In this document: piece after piece, positions 28,183 to 37,540 of the stretch
Layout: every line of letters starts with the position of its first letter
How positions within the stretch are numbered: position 1 is the stretch's first letter
DNA from: an uncultured Caulobacterales bacterium
GTDB taxonomy: Bacteria; Pseudomonadota; Alphaproteobacteria; Caulobacterales; Maricaulaceae
Direction: 5' to 3'
Length of the DNA: 64,000 nt
Assembly: GCA_938003545.1 (NCBI GenBank)
Contig: CALKXY010000004.1
Span: forward strand, 62,001-126,000
The notes under the pieces: model-generated
Database searches by the model: none
What the model was told of the DNA's origin: nothing
What the model saw: only the letters and a program-made list of their open reading frames with translations
Translations under genes and position numbers: made by a program

Positions 28183-29490
28183 ATGAACAACCTCTTCCAA
28201 TCTGCGGGCCTTGAAGCGTCCGCACCCAAGCCTCTGGCCGAAGCTCTACGTCCTGCTGCTTTAGAGGATGTCGTCGGTCAATCGCATTTGATCGGGCCCG
28301 AGGGACCAATCGGGCGGATGCTGGGGCAGGGGCGGCTATCCTCCATGATACTGTGGGGACCGCCCGGCGTTGGTAAGACGACAATTGCACGGTTGCTCGC
28401 TGATAAAGCGGACTTGGAATTTGTGCAATTATCTGCGGTTTTTTCTGGCGTGGCCGATTTGCGCAAAGCCTTTGAAGCTGCGCGGGCACGGCGGGAGTCT
28501 GGGCGAGGAACCTTGTTATTCGTTGACGAAATTCACCGCTTTAACCGCGCGCAACAAGATGGTTTCTTGCCCTATGTTGAGGAAGGGGTTGTGACGCTTG
28601 TCGGGGCGACGACGGAAAATCCGAGCTTCGAACTTAACGGCGCTTTGCTCTCTCGCGCGCAAGTTTTTGTGCTGAACCGTTTGGACGAGGCCGCCTTACG
28701 GGGGTTGCTGGACCGCGCCGAAGATCATATCGGACGAATGCTGCCTTTGGACGAAAGCGGACGCGACACACTCATTGGATTTGCCGATGGAGATGGACGG
28801 TATCTTTTGACGCTCGCGGATGAGGTGTTCTTAGCCGGGGAGACAATACTGGATTCGGCGGGCGTTGCAGCAGTATTACAAAAACGCGCGCCAGCCTATG
28901 ACAAGTCACGGGATGAGCATTACAACATCATCTCCGCGCTGCATAAATCTATGCGTGGCTCTGACCCTGATGCGGCACTTTATTGGTATGCACGCATGAT
29001 TACGGGCGGCGAAGACCCGCGTTATATTGCGCGCCGCCTGATTAGGTTTGCGTCGGAAGATATTGGCCTGGCTGATCCAACGGCCCTTATGATCGCAAGC
29101 GAAGCCGCGCGGGCTTATGAGCGTTTGGGTAGCCCCGAGGGGGACCTTTCGTTGGCCCATGCCGTTGTTCATCTGGCGACAGCGCCGAAATCCGTGGGTG
29201 TTTATGCTGGATATAAAGCGGCGATGAAATCCGCCAAAGCGACGGGGAGCCTCCCGCCGCCCAAACATATTTTGAATGCTCCAACTAAGTTGATGAAAGA
29301 CATTGGCTATGGCGAGGGCTACGCTTATGATCCATCAACAGAGACAGGGTTTTCAGGTCAGAATTATTTCCCCGACGACATGCCGCGCGAAGTTTTCTAT
29401 GCGCCAAAAGGCGATGGCCGTGAAGCGCCAATCAAAGTAAAGCTGGAAGCTTGGGCCAAGATTAGGGCGTCGAAGCCCGAGACGCCTTAA
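28183..29490 (+). CDS. rarA: replication-associated recombination protein A (AAA ATPase)
   Basis: RarA/MgsA, a clamp-loader-like AAA+ ATPase acting at stalled replication forks and single-strand-DNA ends. The 435-residue protein has LRPAALEDVVGQSHLIG, Walker A GPPGVGKTT (59-67), Walker B LLFVDEIHRFNRAQQD, sensor 1 GATTENPSFELN, and the C-terminal tetramerisation region with DPDAALYWYARMITGGEDP and YAYDPSTETGFSGQNYFPD, a RarA hallmark. The start is close to the divergent acyltransferase gene. Independent transcript. Confidence 0.95.
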   Translation: MNNLFQSAGLEASAPKPLAEALRPAALEDVVGQSHLIGPEGPIGRMLGQGRLSSMILWGPPGVGKTTIARLLADKADLEFVQLSAVFSGVADLRKAFEAARARRESGRGTLLFVDEIHRFNRAQQDGFLPYVEEGVVTLVGATTENPSFELNGALLSRAQVFVLNRLDEAALRGLLDRAEDHIGRMLPLDESGRDTLIGFADGDGRYLLTLADEVFLAGETILDSAGVAAVLQKRAPAYDKSRDEHYNIISALHKSMRGSDPDAALYWYARMITGGEDPRYIARRLIRFASEDIGLADPTALMIASEAARAYERLGSPEGDLSLAHAVVHLATAPKSVGVYAGYKAAMKSAKATGSLPPPKHILNAPTKLMKDIGYGEGYAYDPSTETGFSGQNYFPDDMPREVFYAPKGDGREAPIKVKLEAWAKIRASKPETP

Positions 29491-29734
29491 CTGCGTCAAT
29501 GATGTCTTGATTTAAAACGAAGCGAGGATTCATCTTTGCTTTGAAAACTGCGCGATACCCTGTGGCCCGCTATGGCTAAAGCCCGATGCTGCCTGACAGT
29601 TCGTTAAACCTAAACCCATGGTGATGGGTGTAAAGCTATTTCGCATATCAATCCTCGCTTGAACCTATGCAGCGGCATAGGGTTTTGCAAATCGGTGCTT
29701 TGCATTGCAGGGCTAAACTCGCTAGCCATTTCAC

Positions 29735-30571
29735 ATGACAGATTTTAAAACACTCTTGATCGCCCGCGATGCGGAAAACTCTGCTGTTGCAATCCTGACG
29801 CTGAACCGTCCCGAAGCGATGAATAGTTTTAATTTTCTGATGCACCGTGAGTTGCAACGGGCGTATAAAGAACTTGATGCAGATAGCTCGGTCCGGGTGA
29901 TCGTTGTGACGGGCGCTGGCCGTGCATTTTGTGCGGGTGCGGATATTTCCAATGGTTTTAGCTCCGCAGGACTAGATACCGCGCCGACGATACATGAAGG
30001 TGTGTCGCGTGATGCAGGCGGCGAGTTAGTTCTAGACATGTTCAAAATCGACACCCCGATCATCGGTGCCATCAACGGCCACGCGGTCGGGATCGGCGCG
30101 ACGATGACGATGGCTATGGATTTACGGATTTGTTCAGAAAAAACGAAATGGGCTTTTCCTTTTGCGCGCCGTGGGATTGTCTTTGACGGGGCCGCGAGTT
30201 GGTTCCTGCCGCGGCTTGTAGGATGGGCGAAAGCCAATGAATGGATTTTAAAAGCTGACGTAATTTCACCTGATGAGATGTATCGCGCGGGATATGTTAG
30301 TGAAATCCACCCGACCGATGCTGTGCTCGCGCGCGCGGTTGAACTTGCCCGAGACATTGCTGCAAATTGCTCGCCGACATCTACAGCTAATAATAAACGC
30401 CTGCTACGCAATTCTATGATGGGTTACGGTCTGTTGGATGAGGCGGCTTTCACTGCGCACATTGAGGAAAGTAAACTATTAAATGCCGCATTTATAAGCG
30501 AAGATTGCCAAGAGGGTGTGAAAGCCTTTCTTGAAAAACGTGCGCCTATATTCGCCGACCGCAAAGCCTAA
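29735..30571 (+). CDS. enoyl-CoA hydratase/isomerase family protein
   Basis: A 278-residue crotonase-fold enzyme. Seen: TLNRPEAMNSFNFLMHREL, the oxyanion-hole segment GAGRAFCAGADIS, AINGHAVGIGATMTMAMDLR with the second backbone NH, and FARRGIVFDGAASWFLPRLVG, where Asp occupies the position often used as the second acid. This arrangement is common in 1,2-epoxyphenylacetyl-CoA isomerase-like and short-chain hydratase paralogues, so the substrate is open. About 245 bp upstream carry no gene. Likely role in fatty-acid or aromatic acyl-CoA breakdown, consistent with ETF-QO elsewhere in the window. Confidence 0.9.
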   Translation: MTDFKTLLIARDAENSAVAILTLNRPEAMNSFNFLMHRELQRAYKELDADSSVRVIVVTGAGRAFCAGADISNGFSSAGLDTAPTIHEGVSRDAGGELVLDMFKIDTPIIGAINGHAVGIGATMTMAMDLRICSEKTKWAFPFARRGIVFDGAASWFLPRLVGWAKANEWILKADVISPDEMYRAGYVSEIHPTDAVLARAVELARDIAANCSPTSTANNKRLLRNSMMGYGLLDEAAFTAHIEESKLLNAAFISEDCQEGVKAFLEKRAPIFADRKA

Positions 30572-30599
30572 CTTAAACTTCACGACACTGGAGCCACCT

Positions 30600-31337
30600 A
30601 TGTTTAATCAAATCGACAGACGCCTTGTCCTTCTTGGCTTGGCTGCAACGCCGCTAGCGGCCTGTGAAACTCTGGACCCGACTGTCCTTGATGGTATTCT
30701 GAGCGGGACTGGTGGAACGGGCTTGTCCTCTGCTGAGGTGGCTTTGGGCCTCAAGGCGGCTCTGGATAATGGTGTCGGCAATGCACTCTTGAATGTTGGC
30801 GTTTTAAATGGCTTCCTTGGAAATGATATTGTTCGTATTCCTTTGCCGAAAGTGTTGCAGGACGTTCAATCCTACCTCGCACCGATTGGTGCTGATGCTT
30901 TGCTTGTCGATCTGCAAACGCAGCTTAACCGCGGGGCAGAAAAAGCGGCTCCCGTTGCAAAAGATATTTTCCTAAGTGCCGTGCGTGGCCTAACGATCAC
31001 GGATGCCTTTGATATTTTGCGTGGTCCAGACACTGCTGCAACAGAGTATTTACGCGGCCGTACGACGAGTCGCTTGGGACAGTTATTTGCCCCGATCATG
31101 GAAAATGCTTTGAATCAGACAGGTGCCTTGCGCCTTGTCGATGATGTGTCCTCACAGCTGCGCGCTGTTCCTTTTGCGCCGAACTTGGGCGCGAATGCGC
31201 GGACGGATTTGATCGATCATGGCGTAGAATATGGTCTAAATGGCGTGTTTCACTTTATTGGTGAAGAGGAAAAAGCCATTCGTGCGAATCCAGCTAAACG
31301 CACATCAGATATACTGAGGCGGGTTTTTGGAGCTTAA
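30600..31337 (+). CDS. DUF4197-family lipoprotein
   Basis: A 245-residue protein beginning MFNQIDRRLVLLGLAATPLA followed by AACE, giving a plausible lipobox (Cys22). The mature sequence matches the DUF4197 pattern: GLSSAEVALGLKAALDNGVG, VRIPLPKVLQDV, AAPVAKDIFLSAVRGLTITD, LRGPDTAATEYLRGRTTSRL, and a C-terminal GLNGVFHFIGEEEKAIRANP. GGAG precedes the ATG at 30600, which is preferred over codons in the preceding gene. Function of DUF4197 is unknown; it is probably periplasmic and anchored to a membrane. Confidence 0.88.
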   Translation: MFNQIDRRLVLLGLAATPLAACETLDPTVLDGILSGTGGTGLSSAEVALGLKAALDNGVGNALLNVGVLNGFLGNDIVRIPLPKVLQDVQSYLAPIGADALLVDLQTQLNRGAEKAAPVAKDIFLSAVRGLTITDAFDILRGPDTAATEYLRGRTTSRLGQLFAPIMENALNQTGALRLVDDVSSQLRAVPFAPNLGANARTDLIDHGVEYGLNGVFHFIGEEEKAIRANPAKRTSDILRRVFGA

Positions 31338-31480
31338 AATTCGAACTTATACGCGTTTGGACGACAAAAATTGAAATTAATTAAGAATTAACTTTTGCTT
31401 CAGGTGAAAATGTGGTGGAAATATTCCACGCGATCGTTTCACCCGCCCCTTTTTGAAACGAGAGCGCGAGGAAATTGATA

Positions 31481-31774
31481 ATGCGCCCCACGCAGAAACT
31501 TGGCGATTTGATCGCTACACATATGTTCGTGCCTGGACATGTGAAACCCGCCCGAGCGGAAACAAATTTTGTAATGTCTGGTCTGCGGGCGGCAACGTCT
31601 GCTAGCTTGATCAACCGCCGTAAAATTTTGTCTGACGTGTCGGATGTTTTAAATTGCAGACCTGAAGAATTGGACTTTATGTTCTCTGACTTTGCGATGC
31701 CGATTACTTCGCCTGCTAATTACGAAGTCATGGTCCCAGATTTCCAAAGCGTTCTTCTAGCCGCTGCAGAATAG
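31481..31774 (+). CDS. small uncharacterised protein
   Basis: A 97-residue frame starting MRPTQKLGDLIATHMFVPGH with a GAGG Shine-Dalgarno 10 bases upstream. It contains ATSASLINRRKILSDVSDVL and NCRPEELDFMFSDFAM; no signal peptide, membrane segment or known motif was recognised. A competing opposite-strand frame at 31381-31614 is less convincing because it lacks a ribosome-binding site and a plausible protein sequence. Treat as hypothetical. Confidence 0.45.
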   Translation: MRPTQKLGDLIATHMFVPGHVKPARAETNFVMSGLRAATSASLINRRKILSDVSDVLNCRPEELDFMFSDFAMPITSPANYEVMVPDFQSVLLAAAE

Positions 31775-31928
31775 CTTGATCAAAGTGCCTTGTCGGTAAT
31801 TATCGCCTGTTTGTAGCTCTAAGGCTCTGTATTAGCGGCGCAGTATGTCGCGTGGGAAACTTCTTGGGTTCATGCGCGTTAGTGTCTATATCCACATTTC
31901 GAAATTCAAATACGGATAACGTTCCCAA

Positions 31929-32708
31929 ATGGTCCAGCTTACACTTCCCAAGAATTCCAAAGTCCGCAAGGGCAAGACATGGAAAGCGAAAGCAGGCGCG
32001 ACGCGTCTGAAAACGTTCAAGATTTATCGCTACGACCCGACAGATGGCGGGAATCCATATTGGGATACATATCAGATTGATTTGGACGAATGCGGCCCAA
32101 TGGTCTTGGATGCGCTGTTCAAAATTAAGAATGAAATTGACCCAACACTGGCGTTTCGTCGGTCTTGCCGCGAAGGGGTCTGCGGATCCTGCGCGATGAA
32201 CATCGGCGGACGGAACACTTTGGCATGTACCAAAGGTATCGACGAAATGAAGGGCGGCACGGTGACGATTTCGCCGCTACCGCATATGCCTGTTGTGCGC
32301 GACTTGGTTCCAGATTTGTCGAACTTCTACAAACAATATGCATCAATCGAGCCGTGGCTCCATACTTCGACCCCGTTACCAACGGAAGAAATCAAACAAA
32401 CGCCTGAAGATCGCACAAAATTGGATGGTTATTACGAGTGTATCCTCTGCGCATCTTGCTCAACGTCTTGCCCGTCCTATTGGTGGAATGGCGACCGTTA
32501 CCTCGGCCCTGCCGCCTTGCTGCAAGCCTATCGTTGGTTGGTAGATAGCCGTGATGATGCGACTGCAGAGCGTCTCGAAAAACTTGATGACCCGTTCAAA
32601 CTCTATCGCTGCCATACCATCATGAACTGCGCAAACGTCTGTCCAAAAGGACTGAACCCGGCAAAAGCGATTGCAGAAGTCAAAAAAATGATGGTCGAAA
32701 GAGCTTAA
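31929..32708 (+). CDS. sdhB: succinate dehydrogenase iron-sulfur subunit
   Basis: Electron-transfer subunit of complex II, 259 residues. The 2Fe-2S ligands are Cys80, Cys85, Cys88 and Cys100 ([13 protein letters not shown]...TLAC); the 4Fe-4S/3Fe-4S domain has [12 protein letters not shown] and [17 protein letters not shown]. All cluster ligands are present. It is monocistronic and lies 6.5 kb downstream of sdhCDA, separated by a terminator and six other genes, so coordinated expression would need a second promoter. A 12-bp stem terminator follows. Confidence 0.97.
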   Translation: MVQLTLPKNSKVRKGKTWKAKAGATRLKTFKIYRYDPTDGGNPYWDTYQIDLDECGPMVLDALFKIKNEIDPTLAFRRSCREGVCGSCAMNIGGRNTLACTKGIDEMKGGTVTISPLPHMPVVRDLVPDLSNFYKQYASIEPWLHTSTPLPTEEIKQTPEDRTKLDGYYECILCASCSTSCPSYWWNGDRYLGPAALLQAYRWLVDSRDDATAERLEKLDDPFKLYRCHTIMNCANVCPKGLNPAKAIAEVKKMMVERA

Positions 32709-32760
32709 CAAGCTGCTTTGACTAGCCGAGTTAATCGGCTCCAAAATCAAACGAAATACG

Positions 32761-32793
32761 AAACGCCTTCAACTTAAATTGGGGGCGTTTTTT
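32761..32793 (+). terminator. intrinsic terminator after sdhB
   Basis: A 12-bp stem (32761-32772 with 32779-32790, two G-U pairs), loop CTTAAA, T tail. Confidence 0.9.
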
Positions 32794-32876
32794 ACCTATT
32801 TTGGACGTAAGAAACTTTATGTCTGCAGATTGATCACGTAGGTCAAGGGAACACATGTTGGAATCTGGAGGTTCGT

Positions 32877-34496
32877 ATGCGTTTGACTTTGGCTTTGTAT
32901 ACCCTTTTTCTGACGGCTTGCACGCAGGCGCAACCTACCGAAAACCCCTTTGGTGTTTCGCCTAGCGACTATGCGAATGTTGTAGAAGCTAAGTACGTAG
33001 CAAAAAATTGGGTTGCGAAGACGTTGCCTGAGTTGTCAGACGCCTTGGCCGCAGGGGAGTTGACATCTGTTACACTCACCCAAGCCTATATTGATCGTAT
33101 CAATGCCGTAGATCGCAACGGTCCGACTTTACAAGCTGTTCTCGCTTTGAACCCTGATGCGATGGTGCAAGCTAAAGCGTCAGATATGCGACGAGCCCGT
33201 GGACAGTCGTTAGGTCCTATGGATGGTATTCCTGTTCTTCTAAAAGATAATATAGAAACATTAGACGAGGTTGCCACGACAGCAGGTTCTTATGCGCTGG
33301 CAGAAAATATTACGAAGCGCGACAGCCCGTTGGTGGAAGGCCTGCGCGCGCAAGGGGCGGTTATTCTCGGTAAAACAAATCTATCGCAATGGGCGAACTT
33401 TCGATCAAATGAGAGTGTCTCTGGGTGGTCCGCGCTAGGTGGGCAAGTTCGTAATCCTCATATGTTGGACCGCAGCCCGTGTGGGAGTTCATCCGGTTCT
33501 GCCGTTGCGGCGGCGGCATCTTTGGCCGCAGGCACGGTCGGTACGGAAACAAACGGGTCAGTCATCTGTCCTGCCAATGTAAACGGTGTTGTCGGGTTCA
33601 AGCCGACAGTTGGTCTCGTGAGTCAAAAGTATATTGTCCCCATTAGTTCTAGCCAAGATACGGCAGGTCCCATTACGAAGTCTGTTCGCGGAGCTGCGCT
33701 CCTGTTGGACGCGATGGATAATCAAGACGTTGATTATACCGAGGTGTTGGATGCAGGTTCATTATCTGGCGTACGTGTCGGAATCATGCGGTTTGCGGAA
33801 GGTTCTAACGACGATATTAAAGCGCGTTTCAATGATAGCTTGGATATCATGAAAGCGTCAGGCGCTTTACTCGTTGATATTGATAATTTTTCGTTAGGCG
33901 TAGAAAATTACGGCCAGAAATCCCTCGATGTTTTACTTTATGAATTCAAAGCGGGTATGAATGACTATCTAGCGGATACCCCGCCTACCGTCACGGTGCG
34001 CAGCCTCGAGAAACTCATATCATTTAATGACAACGAACCGCGAGAGATAAGCGTTTTTGATCAAGATTTGTTCCAAGCTGCCCAAGCAAAGGGTTCTTTG
34101 ACAGATTCGGCTTATCAGTCTGCTCGGGCTGAAGTCTTGATCGGCACGGGTCCAAACGGCATTGATCGACTGATGCTAGACAATCAAGTTGATATGTTAG
34201 TGAGTCCTTCTGGCCCTGTTGCATCTCGCGTTGATCCTATAAATGGTGATGTTTGGCCAAGTTGGGCTGGCGCTGGCTATCTCGCGGCTGTTGCGGGATA
34301 TCCGCATATCACAGTGCCGATGGGTGATGTTCACGGAGTCCCTATAGGGCTATCAATCATGGCGGGCAAAGGCCAAGATGCGGAGGTTCTATCTTATGGC
34401 TATGCGTTTGAGCAATCCAGCGGACTGCGCGTAGACCCTAAATATCTGCGCAATGCTGAAGACCGCCCAGAATTGGTAAAGGCTATGCGACCTTAA
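32877..34496 (+). CDS. amidase signature family lipoprotein
   Basis: A 539-residue secreted amidase. The start MRLTLALYTLFLTAC gives a short lipoprotein signal (Cys15). The catalytic Ser-cisSer-Lys triad is visible: VLLKDNIET (Lys), the glycine/serine-rich CGSSSGSAVAAAA (cis-Ser) and TETNGSVICPAN (nucleophile Ser). The C-terminal AGYLAAVAGYPHITVPMG is typical. Substrate is unknown; envelope-located amidases of this kind may hydrolyse peptide or aryl amides. Its last four bases overlap the end of the convergent acyltransferase gene. Confidence 0.9.
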   Translation: MRLTLALYTLFLTACTQAQPTENPFGVSPSDYANVVEAKYVAKNWVAKTLPELSDALAAGELTSVTLTQAYIDRINAVDRNGPTLQAVLALNPDAMVQAKASDMRRARGQSLGPMDGIPVLLKDNIETLDEVATTAGSYALAENITKRDSPLVEGLRAQGAVILGKTNLSQWANFRSNESVSGWSALGGQVRNPHMLDRSPCGSSSGSAVAAAASLAAGTVGTETNGSVICPANVNGVVGFKPTVGLVSQKYIVPISSSQDTAGPITKSVRGAALLLDAMDNQDVDYTEVLDAGSLSGVRVGIMRFAEGSNDDIKARFNDSLDIMKASGALLVDIDNFSLGVENYGQKSLDVLLYEFKAGMNDYLADTPPTVTVRSLEKLISFNDNEPREISVFDQDLFQAAQAKGSLTDSAYQSARAEVLIGTGPNGIDRLMLDNQVDMLVSPSGPVASRVDPINGDVWPSWAGAGYLAAVAGYPHITVPMGDVHGVPIGLSIMAGKGQDAEVLSYGYAFEQSSGLRVDPKYLRNAEDRPELVKAMRP

Positions 34497-35350
34497 AGCT
34501 GTTCGACCGTTTTTCGGATTTGAGCCGTCGCTATATCGGCGTTTTTGGGAAGTGTTTCAGGTAAGATTTTCTCGCCGAAGGTTAATTTAAAAACCTGCCG
34601 CTTCTTATTCAGCAGCTCGTGAAACAAGGTGATGTCACGCAGCTCCGAATTTAACTGTGCAAACAGATAATAGAGCGTCGAATTTCGAGCTTTGATGTTG
34701 AGCGGTATAACAGGCGCTTTATATTTGCGTGCAAGCATGGCGGCGCTACTTTCCCACGGCTTGTCCGTCAATCCGCGCCAGGTGAGTTTGGCCAGAGCGC
34801 CAGATGGAAAAATGACGACGCAGCGCCCGTCTTGCAAGGCCGTCTTTACGGATAAAAGCGTATCGCGCGCTTTAGCGTGGCTACGTTTATCCTTTACCCA
34901 TTCCACGGGGATGATGATGTCTTCTCCCTTTGGAATCACGCGCAAAGCATCGGCATTCGCCATAAAGAGGTGGTCTGGACGGCGTTCGCGGATAGCTTGA
35001 AACACAGCCAACCCATCGGCCAACCCTGTGGGGTGATTGGCTATGACGACACAGGCGCCTTTGCGCGGCAGATTTGAGAGACCGACAACGGCTGTGCGAG
35101 GGTTTATGTGGCGAGAGACGCGCTGGAACGCTTGATGCCCCGTAAGCGGTCGAATCGTATCTGCAAGAAACACCGCCGCATCATACGCTAGCATACGATA
35201 TAAAAGCGGCTTTACAGCCTGAAACAGGCGGGGGTGCGCGATGAGGCGAGGGGCGCGTTCCGCGATTAATTCTTCAACAATATGCACAGCCGCATATTGA
35301 CCAATGCCGCCTGTAATTCCAAGGGAAGATAATCTCTGCTGTGTTATCAA
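34493..35350 (-). CDS. lysophospholipid acyltransferase-like protein
   Basis: A 285-residue PlsC-type acyltransferase. The active-site block reads VVIANHPTGLADGLAVFQ: the His is followed by five, not four, residues before Asp, a variant of the usual NHX4D I have seen in HPTGxADG-type homologues. Later blocks GRCVVIFPSGALAK (EGTRS-equivalent) and YKAPVIPLNIKARNS match the family. No clear membrane helix is present; peripheral attachment is likely. It may acylate ornithine or glycerol lipids. Convergent overlap with the amidase gene by four bases. Confidence 0.8.
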   Translation of the reverse strand: MITQQRLSSLGITGGIGQYAAVHIVEELIAERAPRLIAHPRLFQAVKPLLYRMLAYDAAVFLADTIRPLTGHQAFQRVSRHINPRTAVVGLSNLPRKGACVVIANHPTGLADGLAVFQAIRERRPDHLFMANADALRVIPKGEDIIIPVEWVKDKRSHAKARDTLLSVKTALQDGRCVVIFPSGALAKLTWRGLTDKPWESSAAMLARKYKAPVIPLNIKARNSTLYYLFAQLNSELRDITLFHELLNKKRQVFKLTFGEKILPETLPKNADIATAQIRKTVEQL

Positions 35351-35387
35351 TTACCCTATTTTAAGACCTATATCAAAAAGGCCGCTT

Positions 35388-35888
35388 ATGACCCGACCCA
35401 CGACTGTTCTCTTCCTCTGCACAGGGAATTCCGCACGCTCCATTTTGTCAGAAGCTTTGCTTAATGATTTAGGGCGTAATGAAGATGGTAGCTCTCGATT
35501 TTTGGCGTGGTCCGCAGGGTCACAGCCTAGTGGGCAGCCGCATCCTGAAGGTTTAGCTGAGCTTGAAAAACAGGGCCATGCCACGGCGCTTTATCGATCA
35601 AAAAGTTGGGATGAATTCGCAAAGGTCGGTGCGCCCGAATTCGATATTATCGTAACGGTTTGCGATAATGCTGCGGCGGAAGTCTGTCCGGTGTTTTTCG
35701 GCCCTGGGCTGAAGGTGCATTGGCCGCAAGCTGACCCTGCTCACATAGAGCCGCTTTCTGCGCGTCAGGCCGCCTTTGCGCGGACCTACCGCATTTGCAA
35801 AGCGCGGATTGAGGCGTTAATGGCGCTGTCCGCGAAAGAGCTAACGGATCAAGCCGAGGTTCAGGCGATTGCTAAGATCGATATTTAA
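35388..35888 (+). CDS. arsC: arsenate reductase, low-molecular-weight phosphatase type
   Basis: A 166-residue thioredoxin-coupled arsenate reductase fold. The P-loop VLFLCTGNSARSILSEA has Cys11 and Arg17 (C-x5-R), and the resolving cysteines are Cys92 and Cys100 (VTVCDNAAAEVC), as in ArsC of the LMW-PTP class. It reduces arsenate to arsenite for export. No arsB/acr3 or arsR is adjacent, so it works alone here or with a distant exporter. The start at 35388 is chosen because the Cys loop follows as in the family; the frame upstream overlaps the divergent gene. Confidence 0.9.
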   Translation: MTRPTTVLFLCTGNSARSILSEALLNDLGRNEDGSSRFLAWSAGSQPSGQPHPEGLAELEKQGHATALYRSKSWDEFAKVGAPEFDIIVTVCDNAAAEVCPVFFGPGLKVHWPQADPAHIEPLSARQAAFARTYRICKARIEALMALSAKELTDQAEVQAIAKIDI

Positions 35889-35921
35889 TCGAGACTTACT
35901 GACTGAAAACTAAGCAATAAA

Positions 35922-35947
35922 AAAGCCGCTCTAAATGGAGCGGCTTT
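35922..35947. terminator. bidirectional terminator between arsC and the MscS-like gene
   Basis: AAAGCCGCTC (35922-35931), loop TAAATG, GAGCGGCTTT (35938-35947), with further A's on the left; serves both convergent genes. Confidence 0.9.
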
Positions 35948-35969
35948 CTCTATTTATATGTGAAGTGCT

Positions 35970-37214
35970 TTACTTCTTAGGCGGTGCAGCGCGCTTTACA
36001 GGTGCTTTACGAGCTGGTGCGGCTTTAGGCGCATCACCGAGCTTTTTGAAGTCTGCTGCTGGCATTGTCTTGTTCAAGACTTTTGAGGCCCAGTCACGTC
36101 CACCCCAACCGAAGGCGATAGCCGCAGCAACAGCTGCTGAAATCACGAAGGCGGAGAAAGCAACAGGTACGATTTGACCAGCTGGGTCGAGGGAGTTGAG
36201 GCCCAAGAACACGAAGAGGATCATCGCTGCATATTTAACGAAGTTCGCAATGCGCGGGCTCATCATAGTTGCCATGAAACGGCCCATGAAGTTGGCCAAG
36301 AAGACGCCAATTGCGATCAATACAGCTGCGCGAAGCAAGCTACCACCGAAACTTTGGACTGTACCAAAGGCTTCTGTAAGGCTGTCGTTACCCAGGATAT
36401 CGACTGCGGCGGAGACGCCAATGACGAGGATGATCAAGAATGCAACATAACCAGCAGATTTTGATGGCGACGTTTTGAGGCCTTCACCATCGTCAAGTGA
36501 CATGACTTCGTTGATTGAGCTGTCGAAGCCTAGGCTTGCGAGTAAGTTCTGCAGGAAGTTCGAAACGAAACGACCAATGAAGATTGACGCAGCAAGAACA
36601 ACAGCAGCAGCAACAAGGGCTGGCAGATAGCTAAGGAAGCCATTCAGCATAGCTGAGAGCGGCTCAGAGACGGATGCGATGTTCAAAATGTCCAAAGCTG
36701 CGATTGCAACAGGCACAATGATCAGAACGAAAACGACTTTACCAAGCAGGCTTGCGATTGAGCCCGTTGATCCAGTTGCTGATGTGACGCCCGTTTTGGA
36801 CACCAAATTATCGACTTGTGCGGCTTCAGCGACAGATGTCACGGCCGTGCCAGCGACCTTGGCGATGATGAAACCGATAAAGGCTGTGAAACCTGCACCG
36901 ATCAGGCTTGGTACAACAGCACTGATGTTGTCGAAGAGATTTTCGACGGGACCGAAGTATGACCCCATGCCCACACGTGAAAGTGTCAGGAAGAGTGTGT
37001 AGAGAATGGCAAGCCAGAAAACAGCTTTACCGATAGAGCTACCGATGTTGCCGCCAGTAGTGGCTGCACGCTTACCAAGACCTGTGCGGTTGATGGCACC
37101 GCTGACAAGGCCACGAAGAACGTAGGAGATAATAACGCCTACGACGAGGATAACCGCAGCGGCTACCCATTTTTCCCAGCCGTCACCGGCCATCATTTGA
37201 TCAAAAAATTCCAT
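35970..37214 (-). CDS. mechanosensitive-channel-like membrane protein
   Basis: A 414-residue protein built from repeated hydrophobic helix pairs of the 'conserved TM helix' type (PF05552), e.g. FDNISAVVPSLIGAGFTAFIGF and LSYLPALVAAAVVLAASIFIGRF, spaced by acidic loops (SVAEAAQVDNLV, SLDDGEG). About ten membrane helices are visible. The C-terminal tail is rich in Lys, Pro and Ala (KKLGDAPKAAPARKAPVKRA) and should be cytoplasmic. The true MscS beta domain is not obvious, so 'channel' is by family association. Probably senses membrane tension or osmotic change. Confidence 0.8.
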   Translation of the reverse strand: MEFFDQMMAGDGWEKWVAAAVILVVGVIISYVLRGLVSGAINRTGLGKRAATTGGNIGSSIGKAVFWLAILYTLFLTLSRVGMGSYFGPVENLFDNISAVVPSLIGAGFTAFIGFIIAKVAGTAVTSVAEAAQVDNLVSKTGVTSATGSTGSIASLLGKVVFVLIIVPVAIAALDILNIASVSEPLSAMLNGFLSYLPALVAAAVVLAASIFIGRFVSNFLQNLLASLGFDSSINEVMSLDDGEGLKTSPSKSAGYVAFLIILVIGVSAAVDILGNDSLTEAFGTVQSFGGSLLRAAVLIAIGVFLANFMGRFMATMMSPRIANFVKYAAMILFVFLGLNSLDPAGQIVPVAFSAFVISAAVAAAIAFGWGGRDWASKVLNKTMPAADFKKLGDAPKAAPARKAPVKRAAPPKK

Positions 37215-37439
37215 TTGGTTTACGTCCCTCCAGACATGTAGGCATAGTCGCGGACGTTCCGCGAATTAACAGCCCCTTAAAGATTACTGTAGCGTAATAC
37301 TAGATTAACAGCTCATGAACAACAGAGTTCCCTTAGTTGACGACTTTTCTATACATTGCTCAACTTAGCTCCTGACATCGTGTTTACGTTTTTCATCTGA
37401 CGCGTTGACGAGAGCGAATAGCTCCGTCAAAGCGCCCTT

Positions 37440-37538
37440 ATGCAACCCGCTCCGATACGAAATAAGCCTTTGTTTTATGGCCTTGTGATTCTGAGCTTTG
37501 GCCTTCTTGCGCTCGCCGTCATTCTATTGTCCGTCTGA
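37440..37538 (+). CDS. 32-residue single-pass membrane peptide upstream of zapE
   Basis: ATG at 37440 to TGA at 37536-37538 encodes MQPAPIRNKPLFYGLVILSF followed by a second hydrophobic stretch ending in LLSV. A basic N-terminus (R7, K9) before a 20+-residue uninterrupted hydrophobic helix predicts an inner-membrane peptide with the N-terminus in the cytoplasm. It ends only two bases before the zapE ATG, so it could be translationally coupled to it. No strong Shine-Dalgarno is seen. Length makes it easily missed; coding status is not proven. Confidence 0.5.
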   Translation: MQPAPIRNKPLFYGLVILSFGLLALAVILLSV

Positions 37539-37540
37539 TT

